A DNA stretch of 64,000 nucleotides from Pipra filicauda. Taxonomy: Eukaryota > Chordata > Aves > Passeriformes > Pipridae. How positions within the stretch are numbered: position 1 is the first letter of the stretch; each line of letters begins with the position of its first letter. The stretch lies in NCBI RefSeq assembly GCF_003945595.2, contig NW_024104377.1, positions 62,001-126,000 of the forward strand. The letters run 5' to 3'. Shown here one piece after another: positions 1-11,400 of the stretch. The translations under genes and the position numbers were made by a program. A model generated the notes under the pieces. That model made no database searches, was not told the DNA's origin, and was given only the letters and a program-made list of their open reading frames with translations.

Positions 1-2738
1 AATATTTAGCAACAGTGGTACACTGAAAGGAGCTCACTGTTTTTACAGAGGCGCTAGGCAGGATACGATGTTGGGGATCTGACTGCTAAAGGAGTGGGAG
101 CTCCAGTAGCAATATTCATCCCCAGGACCAGGCTGGCAGGATCTCACATGCACTCCTCTGCTAGTATGAAAGTGGCACTTGTGAAACCAGGGGCTTCTTT
201 ACTCTTTCTAGATGTGTTTTGGCTATTTTGTTTGTCAGGGTTCACAGGGCCAAAGTAGTTGGACCATTTGAGTATTTGCTAAATTTCCGTGTACCTGTTT
301 GACTGTAGTACTCTGCCAAGCTGTTTTGTCTCTTGCAGACCTTGCACCCATGTCTACCTCCAGCTGCACCCTTGGCTCTCTGCTGTGCTTTTGGAAGCAT
401 GGTTCCTTCCCCTCCCTCCAAATTGGGCATTAATAGGGGAACCAAGGAATCAGCCTCTGATCAGAACTGGCTGTTTTTTATTAGGAGCAGGGCAAAAGTT
501 AGGATTAAGCCTTTTTCTGTTTGGCATTTTTAGTATTGGAGTCTTGGTGTTTTATTTAACCAATCAACGTACAAAGGGTTTTCTAACAGCTATGTTTATA
601 AAAACTTATGTTTTGGGAAGTCCTGAAGATCAGAGATTAAACATTCAGCTCCAGCCTTAGATAAAGAAATCTGTCTTTAGCCTCTTGGTACGGTATGCTA
701 GCACTTGAAAGGAGCTTCATACATTACTGTAGGAATGGCTGGTCAGGGAGGGGAACCACTGCCACATTAAGAGAGGATTGACCTCTCCAACTGTAGGAAA
801 AAAAACACGAAAGGGCTTCTATGAGATGCACCTTCTTTTTGTCCCAACTGTTCTCAGGTCAGAAACTAAAAATAGTTTATTTTCTCCTGTTCTGCTCTTT
901 CAGAGACAAAACACCATTGTCAGAAATGTTAAAAGAATTGCTCTAGAGTCATGATGACTCACAGCACTGAACCACTCTTCGTGATAGGGATAATAAGATT
1001 TTACATTTTGAGGCTTGTTTTCCAGTTCAATCAACATCAACAGTCTTTGGATCTATTTTTCTTTTAATATCTCTAGTACTGTTGCAGTACATTACTTTTT
1101 GATAGTGGGGATGGGTAGGTTATCTTGCTGTCTACTGCCACCACATAAATAATGTGTAGGAATGTGCAATACATTTTATCTCTCCAGGTGTGTATAATTT
1201 GTAATAGGACAAAACTTGCTGAACAGTGAGGTCATGACATGCTCTGACCTCTTGGTCCCTCAGCAGCAAACCAGGGTGTGATACAATGCCATTTCTGCCT
1301 ATACAAACTTCTCTTATTTTGGTAGGAAAAGTGCACAGCTCATGGGTGATTGTGACTGGGGCTCACATGACAGAACAGGATGATGCATATGCTCATGAGA
1401 CCAGCAGTTTAGACATAACCAGAAAGACCACTTTCCATCTTTTTGTCCGAAAGGCTACTTTATGTAAGGCTATATTAACTTTCTTTGAGGTTATATGGCT
1501 ATAGCATTAAGATTATATTAACTTTACTTTTTCATTAGCTTTCTTTCCTCCTTACCCTGTCATCTCATTTTTCTCTCTCTTCACTTCTTGTAGCTGTGAT
1601 TCTGTCTTCTCTAAGAAAAGGTTTCTAATAGCATCCCACTATTTCCTAAATGAACTCAAGTCCATTTGGCTTAGAACCCAAGTGCCAGCAAGCCACTGCT
1701 GACATTTTTAACACTCCTTGAGATTCATCTCCTCTGAACCTCTTCTGAACACACATGCAAGGTGGGAGTTTAAAAGGTCACCTAAAGTGTAATGCTAATG
1801 GGATAGTCATATTCTGTTAGTGTACAGTATGTATGTTACTACCCATTACACAGCAAGTTGGTCACGGTTTGGAACTAAGAGAAAACCACAGAGAAAAGGC
1901 AGAAGCCACCTATTATCCTGAACGTTGAAAGACCTAAAATACTGGTGTTGTTCTGCACTTTTGTAGAAGTATCATCATTTACCTAAGTCTTGACTTAAGT
2001 AAAGACTTACTTTGCTTGGTATATTGTTACACAGGTACATAGTTATAACATGTGACTTGACATGTACCCCTTTTTATGTATATTTTGTAAAAATAAATAT
2101 ATCACTACTGGTGGGGGAGAATCCAGTTTAACCAACAAAGAAACAGGTTATTTCATCTATTGGAAAAATAATTAGCAGCTGTTCTTCTTTTTCTGCTACT
2201 GAGAGGAAAACCAATAAAAGAATCATCATAGGATGTATAATATGCCAATTAGATGTCTGCATTTAAGGAACTTGCATCTAAAGCACTTTTATGGACATTA
2301 TGGCTATTCTGCCAATTGGTTCTCTTTTTCACTTTTTTTAAAATAACATGAAGAAAAGACAAATAAAGAGGACACAGAACATTAACTTGCCCTCAGAGCC
2401 AAGACTAATCTTTGGATTTAAACACAACCTCTCAAAGGACTTCAAAGAAAGCTTTACATAGTCATCTAGAGAAACAACTAAATTGAGCCAGCAAAAGCGA
2501 ATCCTCACATCTGCAATTCCCATATTTATCGGTATTTCATCTTTAGACATTTTGTGGAGAAAGGATTGGAACCCAAATTTGCTGTAGGTTAAAAAGATAC
2601 CCTAACAACTAGCTTATCAAATGATCCTTTTCTTATTTTCTTTCTCTTTTTTACAAGCAATTTTACCATAGGGATTTAGAGATTTTTCTTCTATAAAAAG
2701 TTGAAAGTAGACATTTCAACAATTCATTAGTTTTCCTT
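1..2738. other. Unique noncoding sequence, no gene seen
   Basis: AT-rich single-copy-looking DNA. The longest open frame (plus strand, 289-660, 123 codons) has no recognisable domain, is overlapped by another open frame, and is rich in hydrophobic residues from T-rich codons, so I treat it as chance. I see no repeat family, no splice-bounded conserved exon and no RNA gene. It could be intergenic DNA or part of a long intron. Confidence 0.7.
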
Positions 2739-2771
2739 AAAAAAAAAAAAAGTCTGTTCCATAAACAGACT
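2739..2771. repeat. A-tract followed by 8-bp stem hairpin
   Basis: A run of 13 A ends at 2751. The hairpin starts at that last A: AGTCTGTT (2751-2758), loop CCATA, AACAGACT (2764-2771). The T run just after the right arm can pair with the A tract if one base is bulged, giving a longer stem. It resembles a rho-independent terminator, but that has no meaning in this genome. It may be chance or a fragment of a small element. Confidence 0.6.
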
Positions 2772-4321
2772 ATTTTAAGTAAAAACTGTTTTGGTGTTTA
2801 ATTCTTCCCTACAGCTTCCTTACTTGTAAAATCAGCATGGCTGCATTGTTGTATTTTAAAGATCATAAACACTTATTGTTCTTCTTCAAGAAGGAGAGTG
2901 GAAAATTATTCTTTTTACTTCGGTCAATAACAGAATGTTTGAAATGACTCACAGATTTCAAGTTCAGATTTCTAGGAGTTTATATTTGTTTTGCAAGAAG
3001 CCTTAACAGACCTAGAGAATATGAGTTCAGACCTGTCACTAAACAGTATTTTATGGTAAGAGAAAATGGTAAAAATTTTATTCAGTAAGGAAATGAATCC
3101 CTATTGTGAAAAAAAAAAAAAGTAGGGTGTCTTGTCCCCCAAAATCTACAGCTCACACTTACTCAAATTCCAAAGACATATACAGAGACAAATACTTTCA
3201 GTGATCTGTGTTGCCACCATTCTGTGGTAAGCAAACATGAAGAAGGAAATCATGGGCTATTAAGAGCCTGTGAGAGCTTGCTTGGAAGTTGATCTCACTA
3301 ATATGTTTCAGAGGAGAATTAAGGCAACATCTGCATTCCTAGATATGGTAAAATAATTTAAAAGCCATTTGGGTTTCATTCTGCTTTTAAAACCGTGCCG
3401 TGTCTTGAACGGAGTACAACACCGGAGAAATATTTTTTAATTTAACTATTTTTAGTATAGCAGATGGAGTTACATCCTTTTTTGTTCTCTTCCTAAAATC
3501 TTAGGATTACTGTACCTGCTTCAGCCAGCTACTAGCTTAGCTGGCTTCTGCTCTAACTATCATGGAAGGAGTGCAAGCAAGGCTGCTGTCAGTCAAGAAG
3601 GCCTATGGAAAGGCTAGTCTGAGCCTCTGTATGTTAAGTAATAACAAGTAAATAATTTCTCTTCAAATGACTGATTCTGCACTCACTGTGACACAATTTT
3701 CTCAAGAATTGTGGGATTGGTTCAGGGAAGGAAAAAATGTAGGGCTGTGTCTGTTAAGAAGTTGTTCTGAACTTTAGATAATTTTCATTCCCAAGTTCTA
3801 CAAGTTTTCTTTGCAATATCAATAAAAAAGGCAACCTTTGATATGCTTTTTTAAGTAGAGTACTGTTTGTTGTTAGATAAAAAGAAGTGCTTCTGGTGTG
3901 TTACGAATGCCAGGTATCAGCTCAATAGGTGGACCATTTTGGCAGCTGAATATGAATTAACTGGACTGCTTCATGTGTCAATGCTGACTCAGTTCCAAAG
4001 CATGCCAAATTTCATTAACAGGTAGCCAAAAAATTAATCTGATTTTTTCCTTATTTTTGTTATTATGAAAAATTCCTCCACTCTGTGTAGTGTCAGTCTG
4101 CTTTAAAAAATAGAAATGGTGAAGTTAAAATTATTTAGTCATAACTAAAAAGTAACAGTGAAAAAAAATAACGGCACAGAGCAATTGTCTTGCAAAATTG
4201 ATGTAACTGTGCACATTTAAAGTTGTACACAAGTTTTATATAGTAAATCATTTAGCAAGTTGTTTCATTTACTGCATCCAGAGTTTCCCTTTTTTCCTAG
4301 ATGAGCTTTCAAGAATAATAA

Positions 4322-4341
4322 ATATCCCCATAAGGGGATAT
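4322..4341. repeat. Perfect 8-bp inverted repeat
   Basis: ATATCCCC (4322-4329), loop ATAA, GGGGATAT (4334-4341). The flanks are A/T rich and could extend the stem after one unpaired position. This is a short hairpin of unknown meaning; one such hairpin in 64 kb is compatible with chance. Confidence 0.6.
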
Positions 4342-7182
4342 ATTTTAAAGCAAGTAATGACTGCCACATAATTTATCATATGTAACCACTGGTCTCCATC
4401 CTTAATTACTAGCATTTTATTCTACAGTTTGTTTAAGAGAAGTTAAGCCTAATGTCTATTCTGTGTATATTCTTTTTTTCCCCAAGAGCTCCTTTTCATC
4501 ATGTATTCAGAGTTTAAACCAGACTGTCCCTTTTTTTGTGAACAAAAGCATTTCCGTGGGACTATGCCTATGGGACCCTGTGGCAGAGAGAATCCTATTT
4601 AACTCTTGGCATGAGACATACAAAGGAAGTCCTTATTTGATTCAGGTTCAATAAACAATAGTTGGTACTTATTTGCATGGGATAAGCTCTGTGCTTAACT
4701 TTTGGCTGGATCAAGTTTTGCCTTCTGTTCAATATTTATTTTTTCATTTGTTTAGTGCAGCAATATTTGGATGGTGTTTTTCTGGGAACTGAGATAGAAT
4801 GAATAGTCTGACTCCTTGTGGTTTCATTGAACTTTTTTCGAGGTCATAACAATTTACTTCGACATGACTGCCTCTAAGACCCAACTAACAAGAATTTATT
4901 CCACTTTTAAAATGGTTTGGCTCTAAAAAAGAGGGAGGAAAAAACCCATGCATTTTCATCTAATTTATTTCACTAAGATACCAAATAACCAAAAGATGAT
5001 ATTCTCCTCTCATCAAACAGGTACAATTCCTCTGACATAATGGATTTATGTAAGCAAACGTCTTCCAGCTTTTAGTGTATATCAGGAAGGAAGTTTTAAA
5101 TAGAACTGATAATTTTAAACAGTGTTATAAATCAGCTTTGATTACACAAAACTAAAAGATCTGCTCCTTTACTTGCAGTTTCTTCTCTTAAAGTCGCATC
5201 CTCATCTGGAGTCATGGAACAGAAAATGAACAAGAGTGATCCTGACTCTCTTCATGACACTGATGTGTTAAGCTAGTTTTGTCAGCTCCTTAACCAACAG
5301 ATCATACTGAAAGCTGGACTCTGCAGTGATCTGAGCACTACACATGGCTTAAGTTGGATATGGTTCCTAGGACAGATCTAGGATCTGTAGCATCTAGGGA
5401 ACATCATCTAGGTGAGAAGTGAAAAGGGCAACATCTTCTCTACTTCTGCCTAGGCTTTTTGAGTCTTGCCTTGATGCAAGTGTGACAGTACCAGTATTCA
5501 GAGAGACAGTGATTGACTTCAGCTACTGCACGCCAGTACATGTCTGCAGAGTAAGAACTGCATCATCAAGGGATACCTGTAACACTCAAGGCCTCTTGGG
5601 GCTGCCCCTGTTCTGCTACCTCTGATCTCTTGTTCACTGATCTGAATGTCTGATCTAACTTGTGGAATTAAACATGTGTTCTGTTTGGTGATACAAAAGG
5701 ACTACTGAGAGTCATCTGTGCAGGCCTGCGCTCAGCAGCTGCCTGGAGAGTATACCTGAGTAGGTGTTTTGCACCTACCTAGCAATCTAAATGTGAGTAC
5801 AACTTTTCGCAATGGCAGGGAGTAAACTGCCGTTTAAGATCCCGTTATTTTCATCATTTAAAAGGACTAGATAGAAAACTTGTCTTTAATACAGAGGTGG
5901 CAATGTACCTCTCCTCTGAGTGGCTTGCACGTGGAAGAGTAAGACTTGAAATGTTGCCTAGTCTCTGTGGAGGAGCTGTAGAGAAGCGCACCTCTCAATT
6001 TCTCCCCTGAAGTAGCAAGATCTACAATCAGATAATAAAATGTTTTTGTGAATTAAAACTAGTGTATTTCATTCAAAGTATAATAAGAGATAAAGCTGTT
6101 TGAAAAGCGGTTACACCATAATGAGCATGCTTTATGTTCAAAGCAGAGGGAGCAGTGCTGCATTTCAATCATCACCGAAGTTAGATTAATGGATTATTTC
6201 TCTGAATGTAGATATTTCAAAAAACAAAACAGTAGCTTTGTTATTTTTTTAAAGAAAACTATCTTAGCAACATTTTTTATATATAAATATAGAAAAAGGC
6301 AGTAGATGTGCAAAGCAATATATTAGAATTGAAGCAGTAATGTGTTTTAGTACCTACAAATATATGAATTAATTTTCTTTTCATTTGTTTCTTTTACTAA
6401 AGCTTTCCTTAAGTAGCTTGAGGATGTATCTGAAGTGGTTGTTCCATATTCCTCATCTGTTTTCACCAACAAATTCTATAGAATATATAGGATAATGAGT
6501 AAAACAAATTCATTGAATGTGCTCAAAAATAATTGAAATAAGTCCAGTATCTGTCTTGTCTTTATCACAATTTTCATCCTCCATATACTAATTTCAGAAA
6601 AGAAATCGAAAAAATACAAGTAAAAGATTAAATATGTGTCAAGTGGCTAAAATATTTCATAGAATTGCAAGAAAAATATGAATTGTGTTTTGGTTTGGTT
6701 TGTTTTCTTAGACTGTAGGAAAGATATTACCCACAAAATCATAAGAAATAGAGCCAATATAACCCAGATTTATTCCTAACAGAAGACTATATTAGGAAAT
6801 TACAACATAATCAAATATTCACTATAAACAAATAGGAACATTCTAGGCACATTTTTCTAAAGAACCAAGGGGCAATATTGACAGCATAAGGTTTTACTGG
6901 GGAAATGAATACAAATCTCCAGAGGACTCAAAGAATCAATGCTAACTGCTGCAAACAGTGAAAGTTTTCCTTAGAGAGACACACCAGTGAAAAATTATGA
7001 TTAGCTGTTTCCAAGTGTAAGTTTGAAAAAATAAATGCAGAAAGCAAAAGGAAGTAGTGTGGTAGTAGAATGTTTCTTGAATGAGTTATTGTCCAATTCT
7101 AAAATACTGACAGAAATTAGTAGAAAATTCATAATCAGTGTTGCCTACCTCTGGTGTTTATTACCTATTTTTATAGCTACTT

Positions 7183-7204
7183 CGTCTACTTACATAAGTA
7201 GACG
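7183..7204. repeat. 22-bp palindrome with 10-bp arms
   Basis: CGTCTACTTA (7183-7192) is followed by CA and then its exact reverse complement TAAGTAGACG (7195-7204). A perfect 10-bp arm with a 2-base centre is uncommon by chance. No element boundary or duplication was found around it. Confidence 0.8.
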
Positions 7205-8090
7205 GATTTATACTTTTCTAGCATTTATAGATTTAGGTTCTCCCATTATCAATTATTAATTCTTTACAGACTCTGAAAATCAGCAGGCATTGTGGACAGT
7301 CTCAGCACAATTGTGTCAGGCACAGTTGCACGAAGTGTGATTTGAAGTAGAGCTTGGAGTGTGAAAAGAGCTTGTTTGTGTCCTGTCTGCAAACTAAACA
7401 TATTTAAACCATACAAATGGCTAACATAGGCATCACAACTGTTGTCCGCTGATCACAGAAGGAGTCAGCATCTGGCAGCCCTGACTGTTTGCTAGGCAGC
7501 TTGAAGTGCATGTTGCTCTCTGGAACTTCAGTGCCCCCACAGTAAAGCTGTAGGAAAAGCACAGCCTCTCCCAGTGTACCAAGACTGCAGCTCAGATACC
7601 TGCTTTGGATGGGGGAGTCCATACACAGAATCTGCAGCAGAGGAAAGAGTGTTTGTAGTTGATGACCCTGCTATAAATTGATCGAAGTGCAAGTTTGCTC
7701 TCCTTCAGGCATACACAGATCTTGTCCACTTAGTCTGACTTTTACCCTGTAGTAACTGTGGGATTCCTAGAGGCAAGATTTTGAGGAAAATTCCCGTAAG
7801 TTGATGTTTATTGACATTTCCTGTGAAATATCACACAAACAGTGTTTGATAGACACGTTTTTATAGATCTTGAATTTAAACAAAATACCACAGTTAAAAA
7901 TGGAGTTTTATGCTTGTTGTCCTATCCTAGTAAACAGAGTTAAATACATTAAATATGCACATTCACTTTTTGAGTTGTGGGCCCGATGTGCTATCCAGAA
8001 TCCCGCTGTATTAACTGTAAAAAGTTCATGGGAGCTGTGTGGAACAGGTTGGTGTGGAACTGTGCAGAACAGTATTTAATCTTAAAAAAA

Positions 8091-8116
8091 CAAACAAACA
8101 AACAAACAAACAAAAC
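8091..8116 (+). repeat. (CAAA)n simple repeat
   Basis: About six uninterrupted CAAA units preceded by a run of A. The AAAC-type tract may be a decayed A-rich tail or a simple microsatellite. It lies about 160 bp before a CR1 copy, but CR1 does not end in poly(A), so the two need not be related. Confidence 0.9.
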
Positions 8117-8273
8117 CAACAAAAAACCCTGTAAAAAATTTACCAGTATAATACCATCAATACCTAAATGTTTGTAATGTAAGATGATACTATAAGTCTT
8201 GTTGTATGATATGCCATCATCAAATTTTAAAAGATGAAACTTTTCAAAAGAAAGCAAATTTCTACCAGCCAAA

Positions 8274-8477
8274 ATATCATAGAGTCATTGAGTTGGAAGG
8301 AACCTTTAAAGGTCACCTAGTCCAACTCTCCTGCCATGGGCAGAGACATCTTCAACTAGATTACATTGCTCAGAGCCTGTCCAACCTGACCTTGAATGAT
8401 TCCAGGGATGGGGTATCAACCACACCTCTGGGCAACCTTTTCCAGTGTTTTACCACCCTCATTGTTAAAAACAGGTT
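8274..8477 (-). mobile_element. CR1 LINE, 5'-truncated 3' end
   Basis: This is the 3' untranslated end of a chicken repeat 1 non-LTR retrotransposon, read here as its reverse complement. The plus strand opens with ATCATAGAGTCAT, a decayed form of the 8-bp terminal repeat (ATTCTATG-type) of CR1. It then shows GAGTTGGAAGGAACC, the CACCTAGTCCAACTC block, a CAGGGATGGGGTATCAACCAC block and CTGGGCAACCTTTTCCAG, in the order typical of the family. About 200 bp remain, with no coding part. CR1 copies are usually heavily 5'-truncated and lack clear target-site duplications; none is visible here. Confidence 0.93.
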
Positions 8478-11400
8478 AAGTGGTGACTATCCTAAAGAAA
8501 AAAATCTAAGAACTTGATATGTAAATGCAGACAATTTTATTACTTACCTACTGAAATCAATCAAAGCAAAATAACTTAATGATTAAATTTACAAGATGAT
8601 AGATTTATCAGTACATTTTTAAAGTATTACAATTAATAAATAATGTCTTTTAAAGCATGCTAAAATTTCTGATTTCAGTACATCAGCAATAGTAAAATAC
8701 CACAACTCATAGAAGTATTTTCTTTCTTCTGAATTTATAGAAACTGTCTCAAGTTTTTATTTGTCTAAAAATCTCTACAATCAAATTTCATTTTATTTGC
8801 TGGATATATGCTCTACTTTCATATCACTTTAGGAATCTAATTTTCCTACTAATCAGCATTGAATGGTCTAAAGAGTTGTTCATACTATCTATTTCATGCA
8901 GTACAGAGCATGTTGAGTAGAGCAGTCCAGCATCCCTATACTAGAGATGTCAGCAGACATTCAGGTCACCTGCAGCTAAAAATATACAGTGTGAACCTCA
9001 TGCTGGAGGTTTTAGAAATATTCAGACTTAAGTTGTAAATTAGTTTTCTTCCAAAGGGCCTTTTCCATCACCACCGTTCTGTTCACAGTTCTGAAAGGAA
9101 TTGCCTTTACACCCTCAAGCACAGGTAACAGCACTGAAAAGTGACAGTTCACATATGGATGGCTAAAGCAAATCCTCTTGGCTGTTGCAGCTGCTCTTGT
9201 ATACATGTATGCCTGGAAATACTTGCTGTGCTATCAAACATGAAGCCTTTGTCTCAATCATATTAGCAAATGTGAATATTACTTCAAATGCCTCATTTCT
9301 ATCCAAATGCATAATTTTACACATTAAGTTTCTTTTCATCTCTTTCTGGTTTGGCCATACCTGCAAGATCATCCTAAAACAGATAAGATGTAATTTCATA
9401 TACTCTATAAATTGATTATGAGATCAGAACACAACCTAAAGCTATTGGCAGAAATCTAATGAACTTCCATGAGAAGACATCAGTTTTTAAATATTATGTA
9501 AGCTAGTATTAAAAGGCATTGATCTCAGTAGAGATGCCTCTGGGTCCTTGCTTTTCTGAAAATGCTAAGGCCTTTGTAATCTCAGCCATTTGCTTTCCAC
9601 CTCCCTGATGTTCCATAGCTACTTTATTTTGTTTTATTTTATTACCTGTCCTATATATGAAAAGATCATGACACAATAATCCATCATGTCTAAAGTTAAC
9701 TACAGGTTTGTGAAAATCCAAATATGTTAAAGCTGCTGGCTCTGTCTATACCAACAGTTATTTCATTAAGTACTATAATTTGTCTGAGACGATTTACCTT
9801 TCACAAATCCACCATGACTCATGCTTATTAAATTGTTCTCTTCCAAACTGAATGAATATTTAAGATAGCCAAAAATAGCATCTCAGAAGTTCTGCTACTA
9901 TTGGCTCAGGCTTGGACACACTCAAACACTCTGCAAAGTATCTTTCTTCACTAAATTCCAGTTGGGATTTTTTAGAGTAAGTTATTATTAATCTTGAATA
10001 AAGGTGGCAGACTCTTTCTCACAGATGTTTTTCTTAAGATTTACTATGGTGTTAATCACTACAACTTCTGAAAATGATCCATTCCTAATCTAGGTTGCTT
10101 TTCTTTCTTCTCAGCTGGTGAGACATTTTTAAGTGCTTATTCATGATATTTGAAAGGTCTAGCTATCTAAGACATATTAATTTTTGTTCACAAAGACAAG
10201 GCATTAGAGATACTTTTCTACTTATCGGTGGAGGGGAGAGAGAAGCTTTAAAATACTGGGAAGACTAACTGTAAGAAACTGTTGAAACACTTTGAAAAGT
10301 ATTTATTTTACCATCTCCCTTGATGAGTACAAAATGTATCTGTTTTTAAAACTACATTTATTTTGCCATTACTGTCCTAAGCAGTCTTCTTTTTCTAAAG
10401 CTGCTGTTTCTTTGTTGGTTTTTGTTTGTTGGTTGTTTTTTTTTTGAATTTTATTTTACTTGTCATAAACTTTTTATATGTGTTTCATGTGCTGTCCAAG
10501 TTAGGGAAAGATTAGTAATGTTGTTGTTAAGGCCTTTTTATACAGTGTTTGCTGCTTCCCCTGCTCTCCTCACTAAGTTAAGGACTCCTCTTAGTGCAGC
10601 CAATTTTAAATAAGCTGTACAAGAATAACAAAGCAGAGCTGGAGCAGAAAGTAAGACAGCATATTCTAGTCTCCAAGACAATGAAAATTAATGTCTTATA
10701 GAGGAAAGGAGTACTGTCAGAATAATGAATCAGAGAATGAAGAGAACAAAAATAAAGAGCAGGAAGGTAAAGTGACCACAGTACAAATGAAATCTTTATT
10801 ATTTGAATTAGTTTTTGTTTGTCCCAACATGCTACACTGTTCTAATGGTGAAGCTGCCAAAATTCTGGAATTGTTTCCAAAACCTGGGGAAGCATCTCTA
10901 ATTCGTCCAGTGAAACATAAAAGAGACAGTCACTGGCATATGTAGAGACCAGAGACTTCCACTTGCAGAGAGTTTCTCATATTTATGAATATATCCTCTA
11001 AAAAAACAATATTCACTCCATTAATTTCCATGTCAACACCACTCAGCAGCTCATTGAATTTGACTAGGAAACCTAACAGCAACTCCTGCTTCCTCTTCCC
11101 CCAACATTCTCAGGCCATTTTTTCTTGTGCAACTCATTACTATAGAAACAATCTTTTCTAAGGTGTTTCAGTTTCAGAGAGAAATGCTATATTAAAGCCA
11201 TTCTGCTTAGAGAACATTTTGTTTCTTATTGAAAATGTCTTAGGTGAAATACACTATGACAATAAATGTTTTCAAAAAACGAATTCCCCTAACGCAAATG
11301 AAATGAGCATTTACTGCTGTGGTGGTACTATCACAGTTTTCACAATAACACCAATGAAGGTCATATAAACTTTCATATTGCTCATTTCATGTTTCATCTA

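Larger units (their letters stand above)
2772..8090. other. Unique noncoding sequence, no gene seen
   Basis: AT-rich DNA with no recognisable coding exon. It contains a 13-A run at 3109-3121, the hairpins listed separately at 4322 and 7183, and several open frames of 60-75 codons with no family resemblance. I recognise no interspersed repeat here, although very old fragments would be missed by eye. Confidence 0.65.
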
